NCBI RefSeq assembly: GCF_010389155.1
Contig: NC_057765.1
Span: 2,914,001 to 2,978,000, forward strand
Length of the DNA stretch: 64,000 bases
Source of the DNA: Erigeron canadensis
Taxonomy: Eukaryota > Streptophyta > Magnoliopsida > Asterales > Asteraceae
Reading direction: 5' to 3'
Of this stretch, positions 12,483 through 24,623 are shown one piece after another. The notes under the pieces were generated by a model. It saw only the letters and a program-made list of their open reading frames with translations, was not told the origin of the DNA and did no database searches. Position numbers and translations under genes: made by a program. Every line of letters begins with the position of its first letter. Within the stretch, counting starts at the first letter, position 1.

Positions 12483-15150
12483 AATTGGTGTATATGAAAA
12501 TTTTATTTATCAAAATGGTATAGTTTAAAAAATATTTATTAAAATAGTGTTTTTTATAATAATATTTACTAAAATAGTGTTTTTATCAATTTTATAGCAT
12601 TTTGACTAAAAACTAAATTGCACTTGTTTTATATTAAAACTCAAAATGGTAATTCTTTTTAACAACATAAAATTGTAATTACCGATCTAATGATACTCCT
12701 ATTGATTATATACATAAATCCTATTTTTTCTTTACATCAAATAAACTATTCATCATTGATGTTGCTAACTTATATTTTTCTATCTTGAAATTTAAATCAT
12801 TAACAAGTAAAATTTTGACTGAAAGATAAAGAAAGGTGAAGAGATCAACCACCTTATAACCTTAACCTGTAATTTAGTTAGTTTTTACACAAAAATAAAA
12901 CATTCTCATATAACCGAGAAATATTCTTGAGTTAGGATATAGAATTTTTAGTTGGATGTAAATCAAAAGATGAAATAAGAATTACTATTTGGATAGACCA
13001 AATAAATTATATTGAGTAATTTCATTGATTTAAGAAAAAGAACTTACCTGTGATATAAATTAGATGAAGAATATTGGAGAACTGTATTATCATAAATTGA
13101 TTAATTCACTCTTAAATAAGAAATAAAAGGAATGTGTGTTCTCCAAATTTGAAATTTTCCCAGTCATGTGGAATTCTTCCATCACTAAGGAGTTGTTAGC
13201 TTAACTCTAGGAAGAAGAAATCTACAATATTTGAATGACTATAGTTTTGATATATACAATAACATCACATACGGATTAGTGTGTTTTTATATCACGATTT
13301 GAATAAAACTAAGAATTTAGTAGAGTTTGGTTTTAAGTTTTTACGTTTTAATAGTTTAGTAGAGTTGATAATACAATTTAGTTTTTGGTCAAAATGTTAC
13401 AAAGTAGATAAAAACACCATTTTAGTAAATAGAGTAAATTACACTTTTCGTCCCTAAAGTTGACACGTTTTTCACTTTTTGTCCCTTAAGTGAAAAATTA
13501 CAATTTTGACCTTAAAGTTGGCAGATTTTTTCAATCATCGTCCCTCGCCAAACGTCGTTAAGTTTCAGCCGTTAAGTCGGACACGTGCAACACACGTGAG
13601 AGACTGAAACTGCAAAAAATGACAAGTTCAGGGACGAAAACTGAGATTTACTTCTCTGTTGTCATCATCTTCATCTTCTCCGGATGACTTTCGTCGGAAA
13701 ATTCGCCGGAAAACTTAAAATGCCGATATCTCACTCGTTTTGTCGAATTAGACCACGAAACCACCATCAAACTTCTCAAAATTAACTTCCGCACGAATCT
13801 TAATCAAAAGATTTCAGATTCAACATTTGCCGAAAAACTCAAAATACCCATAACATGGATTTTGAGCAATATTTCTGTACGATTTAGCTTGTTCCATTAA
13901 TGCAATATTTCTGTTTTCGCAAATAAGTCCATGTTGGATTAGGTGTACGTGCTCCTCACTAAGACACCAATGGTGTGTCTCATTTAATATTCTATAAGCT
14001 CTGCACCAAAAAAGAAAAGTACAAAATGGGGAGAGACCTTCATGTGGGTTCGCTTTTTGTCAATGAGGCAAAGGCATAAGATCGAAAAATTAGAAATATA
14101 TATAAAGAAAGAGCAAAGAGGGACGAAAGGACCAGGAGGCCTGACAAGCCCCTGCAACTCAAATATTTCAGATCAAAAATTCTGATCATCGTCACTTGAT
14201 TCTTAGTTTATGTAATAGAAGTTCAAAGCAATTTACAGTTCATCATTTGGTTGATTATAGCTCTTGTTCTATATTTTGTATAAAAACTTTAAATCCGTTG
14301 TTCGTGAAATCCTTACGTCGAAATCTCATTCTGAAAGTTGTTACAAGTTTACTATTGATTCATCTAGTATTGTGTTAATTTTCATAGCGATTCGTTACCT
14401 TTCATTTTTGGCGATTTAGTTCGATATTAGTTTCATCGTAAGGTTTTCGATATAGTTTACTGGTCAATCGTTAAGGTTATTAAGTTGTTACAATAGTTAG
14501 ATTAGTAGATTGAGGTACAAAGAATTCAGGTGTGACAACCGATTCATTGGATCTCGTTTCGGGTATAAGTTATTCGCACTCAAAGTTGTCAGTTCGTACA
14601 AGTTCCATGCTAGTTTGTTGATTTTTTTGGTTAACTGGGTCTTGGTTCCAATTTCATTTACGATGCTTTTCATTTACATTTCATGAAATATCGGCATTTT
14701 AAGATTTTTTTTTTGTTAGGATTCGTGCGAAAATTAATTTTGAGAAGTTCGGTGGTGGTTTCGTGGTCTAATTCGACAAAACGAGTGAGATATTGGCATT
14801 TTAAGTTTTCCGGCGAATTTTCCGACGAAAATCAACTGGAGAAGATGAAGATGATGACAACATAAAAGTAAATTTCAGTTTTCGTCCCTGAACTTGTCAT
14901 TTTTTGCAGTTTCAGTCCCTCACGTGTTTTGCACGTGTCCGACTTAACGGCTGAAACTTTAAGGTTAAAATTGTAATTTTTTCAGTTAAGGGACGAAAAG
15001 TGAAAAACGTATCAACTTCATGGACGAAAAGTGTAATTTACTCCGGTAAATATTATTTAAAAAAACACCATTTTGGTAAATATTTTTAAAACTACACAAT
15101 TTAGGTAAATATTTTTTTTTAACTACACTACTTTGGGAATTAACTTTACC
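12483..15150. mobile_element. inverted-repeat element split by a Mutator-like element
   Basis: Left arm 12483-12616 (TGGTATAGTTTAAAAAATAT, GTGTTTTTATCAATTTTATA) matches in reverse 13362-13431 continued at 15053-15140; the 13432-15043 element sits inside the right arm. A further direct copy of the left arm starts at about 15150 and runs to 15300. Confidence 0.65.
13432..15043. mobile_element. long-TIR Mutator-like element, 1.6 kb
   Basis: Both ends read GAGTAAATTACACTTTTCGT inward and stay complementary for about 380 bp, through CGTCGGAAAATTCGCCGGAA and TTTGTCGAATTAGACCACGA. Flanks TAGTAAATA and CGGTAAATA agree at 7 of 9 bases. Very long TIRs plus a 9-bp duplication fit a non-autonomous Mutator-like element. 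No transposase is seen. Confidence 0.75.
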
Positions 15151-15309
15151 CGAAATGGTGTACTTGAAAAAATTATTTATTAAAATGGTGTAGTTTAAAA
15201 AATATTTATTAAAATGGTGTTTTTTATAATAATAATAATATTTACTAAATAGTGTTTTTATCAATTTTGTAGCATTTTGATTAAAAACTAGATTGTACTT
15301 TTTGTTTTT

Positions 15310-16097
15310 TTCTATCTTGTGCTGCTGCTATTCTTACATAATGACTCTCGTGAGCATTAGCCTCTTTCAACTCTTTTTTAGATGCTGTAAATGTGAGATG
15401 ATTGTTGTATTTTTTTATTTTTATTTTCTCTTTTATTTAATAACATCCTACCAGTTTTGTGTAACAATTGGTTTTCTTCATCAATAATACATGGCAGACA
15501 ATCAAATTAAACCAACCTCACAAGCGGAGTAAAGCCCTGCTGAACAAGCTTTTAATCTAATGTAGAAAACATTGGTTTTATGTGGGTCCAAGATGTGGGA
15601 TCAAAGCAAGGTACGGATTGGGGACGAGGGATTGATTAAGAAGGAGCTCTTGTCGACCCGGCCAACTCTCACTTTTTTTTTTTTGTTTTGTTATGTAAAT
15701 AATTTGAAAATAAAATAACAAAGGCAAAGACTAACAAAATAGACCAACTGATAGCACCCTTTGTTTGCTCAAAAAGGGGACTTAAAATATCTTCCAAATT
15801 TTATAAAACAATTTCTTGTTATTTATCACATAGACGATGCCTAATTAGTGGTCATTTGATAAAATACAAACTAGTCGGAAGAATAAGTTAATTATAAATC
15901 AAACAAAAAATTGTTTGTATTTTGTAATGCAGGTCAAACCGATGTCCCTACAATCAAGTGAAATTTTTTTTTAAAAAACTTGGAAATTTAACCTTTAGAT
16001 TTTATAAACATTCATGATTACACGTACCATATAATATCTTTTGCTGTACGTAGTTATGTACACCTTGTTATACATAGGCTACTGCTTTAATAATTGA
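15310..16097. other. no gene recognised
   Basis: AT-rich non-coding sequence with only short frames. Confidence 0.5.
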
Positions 16098-16365
16098 GTA
16101 GAAGGTAACCGCTTCATGCGACGAAAACGGTAAGTCATGGCAACGGCGACGACAGATGGCATTGGTGGCGGTGACAGTGGCGGGGTAGCGATGTGGAAAA
16201 GTAATTGGTTTAATGAGAGTAATATAAAGTATTAATTTCATTAAGGGTATTATAGTTATATTAGGTGGAGATATTTAAATTAAAAGAGATAGGTAATTTA
16301 GGTATTTCAAAGGCTAAAAGTTAAAAAATAGGGATGGGGTGCTTTGTTTTATAAAGAAGTATAGA
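16098..16365 (-). mobile_element. small Helitron
   Basis: Minus strand starts TCTATACTTCTTTATAAAAC after A and ends with CGCATGAAGCGG and a CTAC terminus before T. A partial direct copy of its 5' half lies at about 16395-16490. Confidence 0.65.
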
Positions 16366-16502
16366 TATAGATATAGATAAGTATATTACGTTGAGATAGT
16401 TGGTGAATAAAAAGGAAATAGTAATTTACGTATTTCAAAGGCTGAAAGTTAAAAAATAGGAGAAGGGTGATTTGTTTTATAAAAGACTAAATGAGTACAA
16501 AT

Positions 16503-16758
16503 CTATACTATATTATAAAAAGAATAACATTTTATTTTTGAAAGTGTAAAAATCTGTAATAGTTTCACTTAACACCCCTTAAAATATTTTTACCTACACT
16601 ACCCTCTTAACATCGATGCGTGATTGAGTTACACTATCAATCATTAATCTTTTAAATCAATTATATACGCACTCGACATCTCATATACCACCAACGGTTG
16701 CCTCATTACCACATTGTCGCCTGTACGACCAACGCCGCATAGCGCGGTTATGTGCTAC
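16503..16758 (+). mobile_element. small Helitron
   Basis: Starts TCTATACTATATTATAAAAA after A, ends with hairpin CCGCATAGCGCGG and CTAC before T; same terminal variant as the reverse copy at 16098-16365. Confidence 0.65.
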
Positions 16759-16898
16759 TTAATATTACTAAAGATATATAGATAAAACACATAAAAGGAA
16801 AGTGAAGTTTAAAAACATGCTGATGTAGAAGAGTGCGTAAAGCTTGTTAATTGAACTTGCATCTACATAAATAAAAGTTACCAAATTAATAATGAAAA

Positions 16899-17066
16899 AT
16901 GATAAATCCTTCTAACCAAATATCCTAATAATCCTCTCAATACATTAAGAAAGTGACATGTGGTATCCACTAATTCTCTTTTTTAATCTTGCCCCCTGAT
17001 TTTTCCACATGTTATCATCTCATAGTTAGGAGGATTATTAAGCTATTTGGTTAGAAGGATTAATCA
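16899..17066. mobile_element. short foldback MITE
   Basis: Arms of about 40 bp (AATCCTTCTAACCAAATATC against TATTTGGTTAGAAGGATT) surround a 90-bp loop. Confidence 0.65.
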
Positions 17067-18172
17067 TTAATTATAAATTGCAAACTTGGTGGTTGTTATA
17101 CATTTATTTTTTCATTTATTTGTTCACCAAGTTTTTAGTTAGCAAAGTTAATTGCATTCATTCATGTATATATTTTATTTTAGTTATTAAATCAAATAGT
17201 TTAATTATTTTACCCCTGACTAATCTAACGACCCTTTCTTACTCGAACCAAACTTTGGTCATTTCTATCTGATGTTGTGACTGTGTAAAATAAATGAGAT
17301 CATTTCAGATAGTAGCTAGACATATAGCTTTGAGCACCTACAATTGTAAGTTCACAAAATTATGAATTCAAGTGATTCCACCAAACAAGGCTTTCATTTT
17401 ACATCAGTGCTAAATGCACACAATTTAATTATTTATCTTGTCACCAATAATATCTTGTCACCAAACAAGGCTTTCATTTTACATCATTTTACATCAGTGC
17501 TAAAAGGTAAACAATATCATTCTATTCAGACATGCAGTATTCATTTCGAGGCTACAAAAATAACTCGTATTTTGAGATTAACCTGCTCACAAAACAAATT
17601 AGAGAACATAATTTAACATAAAAAATTAAAATCTATGATACTAGCTAATTAATGGGCCTTAATAACTAGAGAGTGGTCAAATTCATTGAACTTATGTACG
17701 CCCTTTTTGGAACACGGTATTATATATTTATATGGATAGGTATTTTCTAAAACTGATCCAACTTGACTATAACTCATAGTTAAGCTGAATCAATTTTAAC
17801 GGATCTTATCGAAATCATTTTCTCTCAAATTTTCTTTGGGCCAAAAACTAAATTGTTTTATATCAACTAAAATATTTGCATTTGGTGATCCAATTTGTTT
17901 TACGCATATTCAGAAGCATGGGTGCAAGGTCGGCTTTACAATATACATAGATTAGACGATCGTTTAAATTTTCTATCTTTTCAAGCTTGGGTATTTTACT
18001 TTTTGACGATTTTGTTAGAGTACACTATGTTTTTGATTAATAAACTAAGTATCTTATATTTATAGGTTGATTATTGAAGTCAAAATAGAAGAAAATTAAT
18101 AAACTCAGATCTTGTTTTAGTGAAGGAACGAAGAAGTGTTGAAGACGACCAAAAATGTAAAGTTGTACTTTA
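17067..18172. other. no gene recognised
   Basis: AT-rich. An ~80-bp direct duplication (CACCAAACAAGGCTTTCATT) is at 17380 and 17459. No gene-like frame. Confidence 0.5.
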
Positions 18173-18502
18173 TCTATATCTAATAAGACAAAAAACTTTT
18201 TTTTTTTCTTAAACTTTCTATCTTTGAAAAATTAAAAATACCTTTTTCTTTTATTCACTCATTTAAACATCCCAGTCTAATATACCTATAATACCCTTAA
18301 TAAAATAATTTACAATATAGGTCTTTCAATATTTAAAATAACTACACTGCCACCTTTAGCATCAATTACTTTTACATTCACCATCATCGTCGCCCCACCG
18401 CTATTCCATCGTCGTCCCCGTTGCCGCCCTCACCACCGTCACCACCACCACCTCCGCCATCACTACTTTCACCACTGACACATTGTGCGAGTATAAGTCT
18501 AG
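18173..18502 (+). mobile_element. Helitron, 330 bp
   Basis: Begins TCTATATCTAATAAGACA after A and ends CTAG before T (18503). The body shares the 'tatacctataatacccttaa' block with the copies at 16098-16365 and 35511-35788. Confidence 0.65.
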
Positions 18503-18728
18503 TTATTATTTAATGTCCTAATGTAATATCTAAATTTCATTCACGCCAGTATGTTATTGATTTTATCAATTTAGACCCTTTGTAAATAGAAGATGTTTTT
18601 ATTCTTTACCCATTGTGTATTTGTGTATGACTTTTTATTTTTATTATTATTATTTATATGATGTAGTGAAAATTCACAGTTTTAAATATAATTTTATTAT
18701 GTATGGCCTCCAAAATTATATTGATTAA

Positions 18729-19118
18729 GGGGCAAAGGTGTAGTCATCGGCAAGTTTTTTTGGCAAGTTTTGGTAAGGTTGACAAGTTTAATTGGCAAGT
18801 TTGACAAGTTTAATTGGCAAGTTTGGCAAGCCTATAGCATGTGATTTGACAAGTTTAATTGGCAAGTTTGACAAGTGACATCGGCAGATTATGGCCGATG
18901 GTAACCAAGGATTGACAAGTTTTGGCTAGTACAAATATACTCCTTTTTTTGTTTTTTTCTTCTTTGTCTTTTTTTTGTGGCAAGAATTGGCTAGTTTTAT
19001 TGCACTACACCACCTACTTTGGCAAGCATTGGCAAGGATTTGGCAAAACCACGTGGCGTCGTGTGATTGATTGAAAATTTGCCAATTTGCCAAAGATTTG
19101 GCACTACACCCTTGCCCC
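18729..19118. mobile_element. Harbinger/Tourist-type MITE, 390 bp
   Basis: Terminal inverted repeats GGGGCAAAGGTGTAGT and its near complement at the right end are flanked by a 3-bp duplication TAA (18726-18728 and 19119-19121), as in PIF/Harbinger MITEs. The interior has repeated variants of TTGGCAAGTTTGACAAG. No coding capacity. Confidence 0.75.
19050..19055. promoter_or_regulatory. G-box inside the upstream MITE
   Basis: A perfect CACGTG (in the 8-mer CCACGTGG) lies near the right end of the Harbinger-type MITE, about 980 bp upstream of the IAA29-like gene. G-boxes are bound by PIF-type bHLH and bZIP factors; function here is inference. Confidence 0.35.
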
Positions 19119-19857
19119 TAATACCACTAAAAAGGTTAAGTCGGCTCTGCAGAGTATGTTTGTATATACTTAAGAAGCCTCAATCTTATGGTACATCATC
19201 GACTATATATGATAGGGTTATCGTTTTAAGATCTTCAATATATAGTAGTATAAAAGCTTGACATAGACGACTAGTTTTTATGGTTGTTGGACCCTGTGGT
19301 TGATTGTAAGTAGTAAGAGACATTATTTAAATATAAAAAATAAAAACATTTTTATTGTGAATGGCGAAAAAATTACGAGTAATAGATAAAACACTTCATT
19401 AGATATAATAGCTTCATATATGTTTTGAATGTATATATAAAAATAAAAATACAAACACATTTCACACATGTTCATTATATCTCTCTTAGTTTTAGCCCAA
19501 TCCATTCCAGAAATGATCTTGTTATATATCCTATGGTAGAAGTAAAAATGTCTACATTTGAGCTTCTCATACCTAACTTATGCCGATGTTATTATTGATA
19601 GTTGATATATATGCAATGTACTATATGTATGGTCTCTTAATTTGCTAGCAACTACTAGATGAGTACTTGACTTGGTAGCTCTTTTAATTTGACTCCCATA
19701 GACAAAGTTAATAAAATCTATAAAATTAATAATTACTTGGAACTCACTTAAAAAATGTTGGTACATTGCATGATATCCGTGAAATAACCAAATGCCTTCC
19801 CTCATCTCCCACCACTTTATCTCTCACACATATTCACATTATTCATTATATGTGTGT

Positions 19858-19863
19858 GAGACA
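19858..19863 (-). promoter_or_regulatory. possible auxin response element
   Basis: GAGACA, the reverse complement of the classical TGTCTC element, lies about 170 bp before the Aux/IAA start codon. Such hexamers occur by chance, and no second copy at a typical spacing was seen, so this is only a candidate. Confidence 0.25.
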
Positions 19864-20033
19864 TAATCCAACTCCAAGATACACTTGTTTCAACTCTCTC
19901 ACACACACATACAATCTATGCATATATTCAGACAGACAAAATGGTTTATGACAGAACATGCTGAAATTAATAATCCTTTTAAAGTAATGTTGCTATTGTC
20001 ACTTTTCATTTGAAGTCTGCAAAGAAAAAAAAA

Positions 20034-21817
20034 ATGGATCTCCAACTAGCATTATCTCTCTCTTCATCATCTTCTTCTTCTTCTTCATGTTTTACAAAGT
20101 TTGATCTTAACAAAAACAACCATGATGATAATAATAATAATAACAATAATGTACATGAAAACAAATTGTTTGAGTACATCAAAATGCAAGATTATTTGAA
20201 CAAGAGGAAGCTTTGTGTTGAAGGTGATCATCAAGAAGAAGAAGATGGCATGCATAGACTTGAAACACTTCCTCTATTGTTTAGCAACAAAAGTAACAAT
20301 CATGAAAAAGAAGAAGAAGAAGAAGAAGATGTGAATAATGAAGTTCAATCTACTTTTATCTTCATAAATCACAAGTAATTTATCTCACTTTTTCTTAAAT
20401 ACTTTCTCTTTTCCATAATAACACAATATATATATAGCTAGTGATATATTGTCATTAATCTATGTATCAAGAAAAATGTTACACTTGAAAAAAGGACAAA
20501 ATATTAATGTGGCTTAATGTGTGATGAAGAAGAAGAGAAAAAAAATAATGTGATTATGCATGTTAACCTTTTATGTCATTATATATGGATAAAAAATTTG
20601 CAAATTTGAGCAAGTGTACATAGTATTTCTCTTATGCAAGATGTTTGGTTTGTTACATTATACAAGTTAAAAAGCTTACCGTATAAAATATTATATCTCA
20701 TAGCATATATATACTAAATTTTGTTTATTCATATAGAAAAAATGTATGAAGAACATATATATTTAAATATTTAGTTAAAAAAAAATCACCTGAGATGTCG
20801 AGAAAATGTGATCCAACAGAAAACGATATCCAACCGACATTCACATAGAAAGTAGAAATTAAAGCACGTCCATCTTTTATATTATTCCTTTAGTAAAAAA
20901 AGTAATGTTGACTATTTGATGTTGAGATATCAAAGTGACTGAAATACGGTAGTATAGTAACTTTTCTAATTTATGTATCTATCGATCATTTTATCTTTAT
21001 AAAACAATCTTAGTAATTTTTTACTGTAGTAATTTTCTTGTCAAACAAAGTGCATGTCCCAATTCTTTTTTATATAACACGAGTCAACGAATAAATAAAA
21101 CGGTAATTTGCTACAAACAATACTACTCTTTATACATGAGAGACTAGGTACCTACACTCTGTTAATATATGATATTGTAAATTACTAATAGTTATTTGGT
21201 ATTGATTATTTCGACATATGGTTTTAAACCGGCCAGAAGTACCGGTGAAGAAGAGAACAGCGTGGTCGGATGGCCACCAGTGAAATCTAGTCGAAAGAAG
21301 TTTTGCCACCAGAAGAACGTCATCGGTGACGATGGTCATCATAGATGTGTTAAGGCAATGTATGTTAAGGTGCAAATGGAAGGAGATGGAATTGCAAGAA
21401 AGATTGACCTTAATTTACACCATTCTTATCAAACGCTTGTCCACACCTTAGCCCAAATGTTTGGCAAGTGTAAGTATTTTGTGTGTATATATATATATAT
21501 ATGTCAAGTTATTTTTGTTTATTTATCAGATAAAAATGTTTTTATATGTAATGATGTATATGTATTGCATTTTTGGAAAATAGGTAATGAAGATGTGAAA
21601 CTAACATATCAAGACAAAGAAGGGGATTGGTTGCTTGCTGGAGACATACCTTGGGGGTACGTATAATATATGAATACAAATATCTATCTATATACATACA
21701 ATTCACTAAATTAATTAATTTAATTTTGAGAAAATACAAATTTTTATGATATGGTTCGAATTTTACAGATCATTTATTGAGAGCGTTCAACGTCTAAAAC
21801 TACTGAAAATTCACTAG
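20034..21817 (+). CDS. IAA29-like: Aux/IAA auxin-response repressor, IAA29-like
   Basis: Four exons join in frame: 20034-20374, 21237-21469, 21584-21656 and 21769-21817, giving 231 residues, all with GT-AG borders. Seen: an N-terminal LxLxL repression motif (residues 3-9), a serine run and the FDLNK segment, an acidic Glu-rich stretch, degron VVGWPPV (residues 123-129), then a PB1 domain in two parts: domain III around YVKVQMEG to MFGK (156-191, with the basic face K158 and R168/K169) and domain IV with the acidic motif D202-E204-D206 and GDIPWGSF. Known for the family: these nuclear proteins bind ARF factors and TOPLESS and are degraded through TIR1/AFB with auxin. The FDLNK segment and the divergent domain III resemble Arabidopsis IAA29, a shade-induced member; this subgroup call is inference. 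The ATG at 20034 is chosen because it starts domain I. The C-terminal basic tail common in other Aux/IAAs is absent. Confidence 0.95.
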
Positions 21818-22225
21818 TGATGATGATGATGGATTGGCATGACAAACACATACGTCGTCATTGTTTTAGTTGAAGAGACTTCAATTAAGTTATTTGGTTA
21901 CAGAGATACATATAATAATTTTATATGAAATATTTTGAGTATACAATATTAATGCTTAAATTAATTAGCTACCTAGCTAGCTAGTTTTGTGGTATTTTTT
22001 AGGGAGCGACTAACATTTATAATATCGTAGATGAAATGAAAGTCTTAGCTAGCTTGTATTGGCAACATCATGCATGGTCTCTTCACTTTTAAGTTGATCA
22101 TTTTTAGTTTTTATTTTGGTTTTGCTTCAAGTTTTAATTTAATGGATATAAATTTCGAATTTTACTTAATTGGATTTAAAGACTTGGCTTTGTGTGTTTA
22201 GTTTGGTTTTGCTTTAAAGAAAATA
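21818..22225. other. downstream region of the Aux/IAA gene
   Basis: AT-rich, presumably the 3' UTR and flank. No clear polyadenylation signal stands out. Confidence 0.4.
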
Positions 22226-22230
22226 TATAT

Positions 22231-22476
22231 ATATATAAAAAAAAAAAGTTAAGGGGTAAATTTTTATTTTACACTAATTACTAGATTTTAGGCCCGTATC
22301 AAATATACAGGCTTACGACATTATCTATATTATATGTTAATTTATTAAGGTTTTAGTATATATATATATATATAGATAATGTAATATAGATAATGTCGTA
22401 AGCCTGCATATTTTATACGAGCCTAAAATCTAGTAATTAGTGTAAAATAAAAATTTACCCCTTAACTTTTTTTTTT
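22231..22476. mobile_element. hairpin MITE downstream of Aux/IAA
   Basis: Two arms of about 105 bp are almost perfect complements (TTACACTAATTACTAGATTT against AAATCTAGTAATTAGTGTAA, and GCTTACGACATTATCTATAT against its reverse), with a TA-rich loop. The near identity suggests a young insertion. Confidence 0.8.
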
Positions 22477-22479
22477 AGA

Positions 22480-23780
22480 TATAATGAGATAGTTTAGACA
22501 TGCTATTGTTTGGATCACGAGTCGATAAGGGTTTGACTCGTAAATCAAAGAATAACATGTCCATATATACGGAATGGAGTATGGTGGCATAGTAAGTGCT
22601 CTTGTTACAAACTAAACATAGTCAATTGTTTAACATTTATTGAAATTCAATTGATAATTCAAGCAAAAAACCTCATTCATTTCTTTTACTATTTTACTAT
22701 TATAGATATCTAAGCGAATATGATCTTTATCACTAATAAACTACAAAATTTTTGACCACATTCACTAGATAAATAGTAGAAAGAGTCAGTTGAATAGTTT
22801 TAACAATATTGATAACTAATAATACAAAATATATACTCTTAACGTACAATTTATATTGTTCAATACTTCCTTGCAAGCTAATTAAGCATAAAAAGTCCCT
22901 TTTGCTTCATTAAATATAAAACAAATTAGTTGTTACATCTGTTGGAACTTGTCATGTTAGATCAGTTTCCACTTGCATTTAAGCCAATATAGCTTCTTTT
23001 TCTTAGCAATGAGTAGGAAATTAGTATCACATGTTATATATTACGGGTACGAAAATTTTAAAACATACAAAAAAAAGTTATGAAAGTTACATATGTATAA
23101 ACACAAAACTATTAAATTTACAAGCATTAATCCAAAATATTTAGAAATTGCTTGGTTGAGACTACATTTTATAACATTAATTAAGAGAATGAACTTTACT
23201 TAAAACAAAATGAAACAATACATTGAAACTGTAGAGATCTAACCAAAAACTTGATCACATATAACTGTTACCAAAACAAAAGGGTCATGAAATAAAGACA
23301 CCCAGAACATCCAAAGGGTGTTTGGAATTAACTCTGAACACCAACCTTGCCTGTCTATTTTTGCCAACTGAGATTTTACTGCTATTCAAGTGAGTAATTA
23401 CTTAACAGGTGTGCCTCTCATCCCAGACAAATGATACCAACTCATTAAACACCCACAAAAGGAAACAAAAACTGAATCCCTTTTCATATCAATCACCTTG
23501 TCCTTGACAAATAAAATAATACTAAGTACCAACTCTCTTTTGGTCTTTTTTTTTTAGGTTAGATCTTGAATGCAACAATTAATAAACTCACCAGTGTTTC
23601 CAACTTCTTTCAATTTAAACCAGCATTACCTACCAGAATTTCATTCAAATAGCATTTCTCCTGAACCCACTTGGTCACATCTGAGTATGTGACCATTTTG
23701 AACGTTATTTGAACTTTCGGGATCATGCTTTATATCCAACGGATCGGTATATAAATGTTTAAGCTAAACCGAAACTAGTC
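22480..23780. other. no gene recognised
   Basis: AT-rich intergenic DNA without supported features. Confidence 0.5.
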
Positions 23781-23782
23781 GA

Positions 23783-24055
23783 TATTCATCACACTGTTTT
23801 CAGTTGAACGGTGTGTAAGTTGATAAGTGGCTCGAACCTTAACAGTGACATCCAAACGGACAGTATGTTAGATATTGGAACCCGAAGGTACCCTTGGTGG
23901 GTGCGATATAACGGCCCGCACGCTTCCGAATAAATAAATGCCTCAAACCACTGGGAATTGAGATTCGATCTCTTGTATCCAAACCAACATCCCTTCCCCC
24001 GGAAGGCCGGAACCCCCAAAGCGGGCTCCAAGTAACCACTTGATCTAAGACCAAT
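23783..24055 (-). mobile_element. possible tRNA-derived SINE
   Basis: Minus strand has A-box-like TAGATCAAGTGGTTACTTGG (24047-24028) and B-box-like GAGATCGAATCTC (23972-23960), with a body ending near 23783. The A-B distance of about 55 bp is longer than usual, so this is tentative. Confidence 0.4.
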
Positions 24056-24623
24056 ATTTTATCAATCGAATGCTATTAAACAGATAAATTATATAAGTAT
24101 GCATTGTGATTAATTATATAAAGCATGCTATATATTATATGCAAGACTGTATATTAATTATATAAAGCATTATATAAAGCATGCATTGTGATCAATAAGG
24201 TCCATGGCCTAAGTCAATGACCTCCGTTGCACTTCACTGGTGCCTTAAAGGTTTGCCCAAATGGTCGAACCTACGTCATAATTCAACTAAATATCTTTGC
24301 AAATTTATAGGCGCTCTTTCCTTAAAATTATTTATTTACATAAATTATTAATAGGATTAATTTACGACATAAGCAGATACCAAATTAATGGGATCAAGCC
24401 GTTTGATTAATTGGTATAATGCTTAATACTTAGATAACAACCTTCTTTTAGTATATTTTGTTAGTATATGTATATCAAGAATAGACGTCACGTTTTGTAT
24501 TTGCGAATTACAATACTAAACAATTTCTTTCAGAAACATAGGAATTAACATGCAGAAAACAAATGCTTAACACATCATTATACTGTACTTAGCAACGAGT
24601 TTTATTTTTTTCAGAGTGTATTT

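Noticed and set aside
20010..20033. Upstream start for the Aux/IAA gene
   Set aside because: The frame upstream of 20034 begins with TTG, not ATG; domain I starts at the ATG at 20034.
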